64,000 bases of DNA from Anaerotignum propionicum DSM 1682 (GTDB lineage Bacteria; Bacillota; Clostridia; Lachnospirales; Anaerotignaceae). The notes beneath the pieces are model-generated. The model was not told the origin of the DNA, searched no databases, and was given only the letters and a program-made list of their open reading frames with translations. The stretch spans positions 496,001 through 560,000 of the forward strand of contig NZ_CP014223.1 in assembly GCF_001561955.1 (NCBI RefSeq), given 5' to 3'. The translations under genes were made by a program, and so were the position numbers. Positions 63,538 to 64,000 of the stretch are shown in pieces (position 1 is the first letter of the stretch; each line of letters begins with the position of its first letter).

Positions 63538-64000
63538 ATGGGGCTATTTGCAATTGCAGATCTCCACTTTGGGTTTTCTGTGAATAAACCAATGAGTATT
63601 TTTGGTGCCAATTGGGAAGGTCATAGTGAGAGAATTATTGAAAATTGGCAGCAAGAAGTTGGTAAGGAAGACACAGTTTTAATCCCCGGGGATATTTCCT
63701 GGGCTATGAAAGAAGAAGATGCTGCGGCTGATTTACAGGTGATTCAAGGTTTGCCCGGAAGAAAGATCTTTATAGAGGGAAATCATGATTACTGGTGGAA
63801 ATCTGCCTCTAGGCTAGAAAGAACTTTTGAAGGGATGCGTTTTTTGAAAAATGACTGCGACCTTTATGAGAGTCTATATATCTGTGGTTCAAGGGGATGG
63901 CTATGCCCAAATGACAGCCGCTTCACGGCGCAGGATCAAAAGCTTTATGAACGGGAACAGATTAGATTGAGGCTTTCTCTAGACAGCGCCATGAGAAAGG
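63538..64000 (+). CDS. Metallophosphoesterase, 3' end outside window
   Basis: The ATG at 63538 follows AAAAAGGAGCAGCAGC, and the frame is open to the window edge (154 codons). The calcineurin-like motifs are visible: FAIADLHFGF (DxH), LIPGDISWAM (GD), IFIEGNHDYWWKS (GNHD). Further C-terminal metal ligands lie outside the window. It is similar to clostridial serine/threonine phosphatase-like or phosphohydrolase proteins of about 230 residues. It is linked to an alarmone synthetase, which may hint at nucleotide turnover, but that is inference only. Confidence 0.92.
   Translation, partial: MGLFAIADLHFGFSVNKPMSIFGANWEGHSERIIENWQQEVGKEDTVLIPGDISWAMKEEDAAADLQVIQGLPGRKIFIEGNHDYWWKSASRLERTFEGMRFLKNDCDLYESLYICGSRGWLCPNDSRFTAQDQKLYEREQIRLRLSLDSAMRK

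Overview
The window is low-GC Firmicutes DNA and fits an anaerobic, spore-forming, motile clostridium of the Lachnospirales/Anaerotignum type. Four things point there: a clostridial 16S rRNA gene, cotJ spore-coat genes, a butyryl-CoA-dehydrogenase/EtfBA operon, and several clostridial small-protein families. The genus is inferred from the general look of the 16S and the metabolism, not from a database search.

Layout. The left edge (1-1436) is a large serine recombinase that runs off the window. It is probably the integrase at the end of an integrated element. Next come a lipoprotein, a run of small genes, an isochorismatase-family hydrolase, and a cotJ operon whose cotJC is cut to its N-terminus. 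bioY follows, with a promoter covered by BirA half-sites. 7.6-11 kb is the strongly expressed bcd-etfB-etfA operon. 11.4-20.1 kb holds housekeeping genes: a small alarmone synthetase, a membrane LysM protein with a degenerate MPN/JAMM-like domain, secG, rnr, an amino-acid permease, a DUF134 regulator and an Mrp-type ATPase. 21-26.7 kb carries three tandem alanine/glycine:cation symporters of identical length, each with its own terminator, followed by tRNA-Arg.

27-41 kb contains a lipid-type glycosyltransferase, a UvrD-like helicase, and a six-gene envelope cluster (secreted membrane protein, ABC ATPase, ABC permease, Gly/Gln-repeat coiled-coil protein, two VWA proteins). The MoxR and DUF58 genes usual in such clusters are missing. 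41.7-48.1 kb has a VanW-domain protein, an AIR-synthase-like protein, an aminotransferase, a CNNM/CBS protein and a sirtuin. At 48.2-50.1 kb a complete 16S rRNA gene with its own promoter and RNase III-type processing stem is followed only by tRNA-Tyr and a terminator. No 23S or 5S gene follows.

50.3-64 kb holds a PadR-controlled membrane gene set, a tRNA Leu-Phe-Gly array, a feoA-feoA-feoB-FeoB-associated operon, an IS110-family insertion sequence with a candidate bridge-RNA region, a chemoreceptor, a minus-strand DUF2325-DUF3793-flavodoxin operon, a GNAT acetyltransferase, a second alarmone synthetase, and the start of a metallophosphoesterase. The same palindrome (AGTTAGT-N4-ACTAACT type) precedes feoB and the flavodoxin operon. 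This suggests one iron-responsive regulon that joins Fe(II) uptake to an iron-free electron carrier and two uncharacterised protein families.
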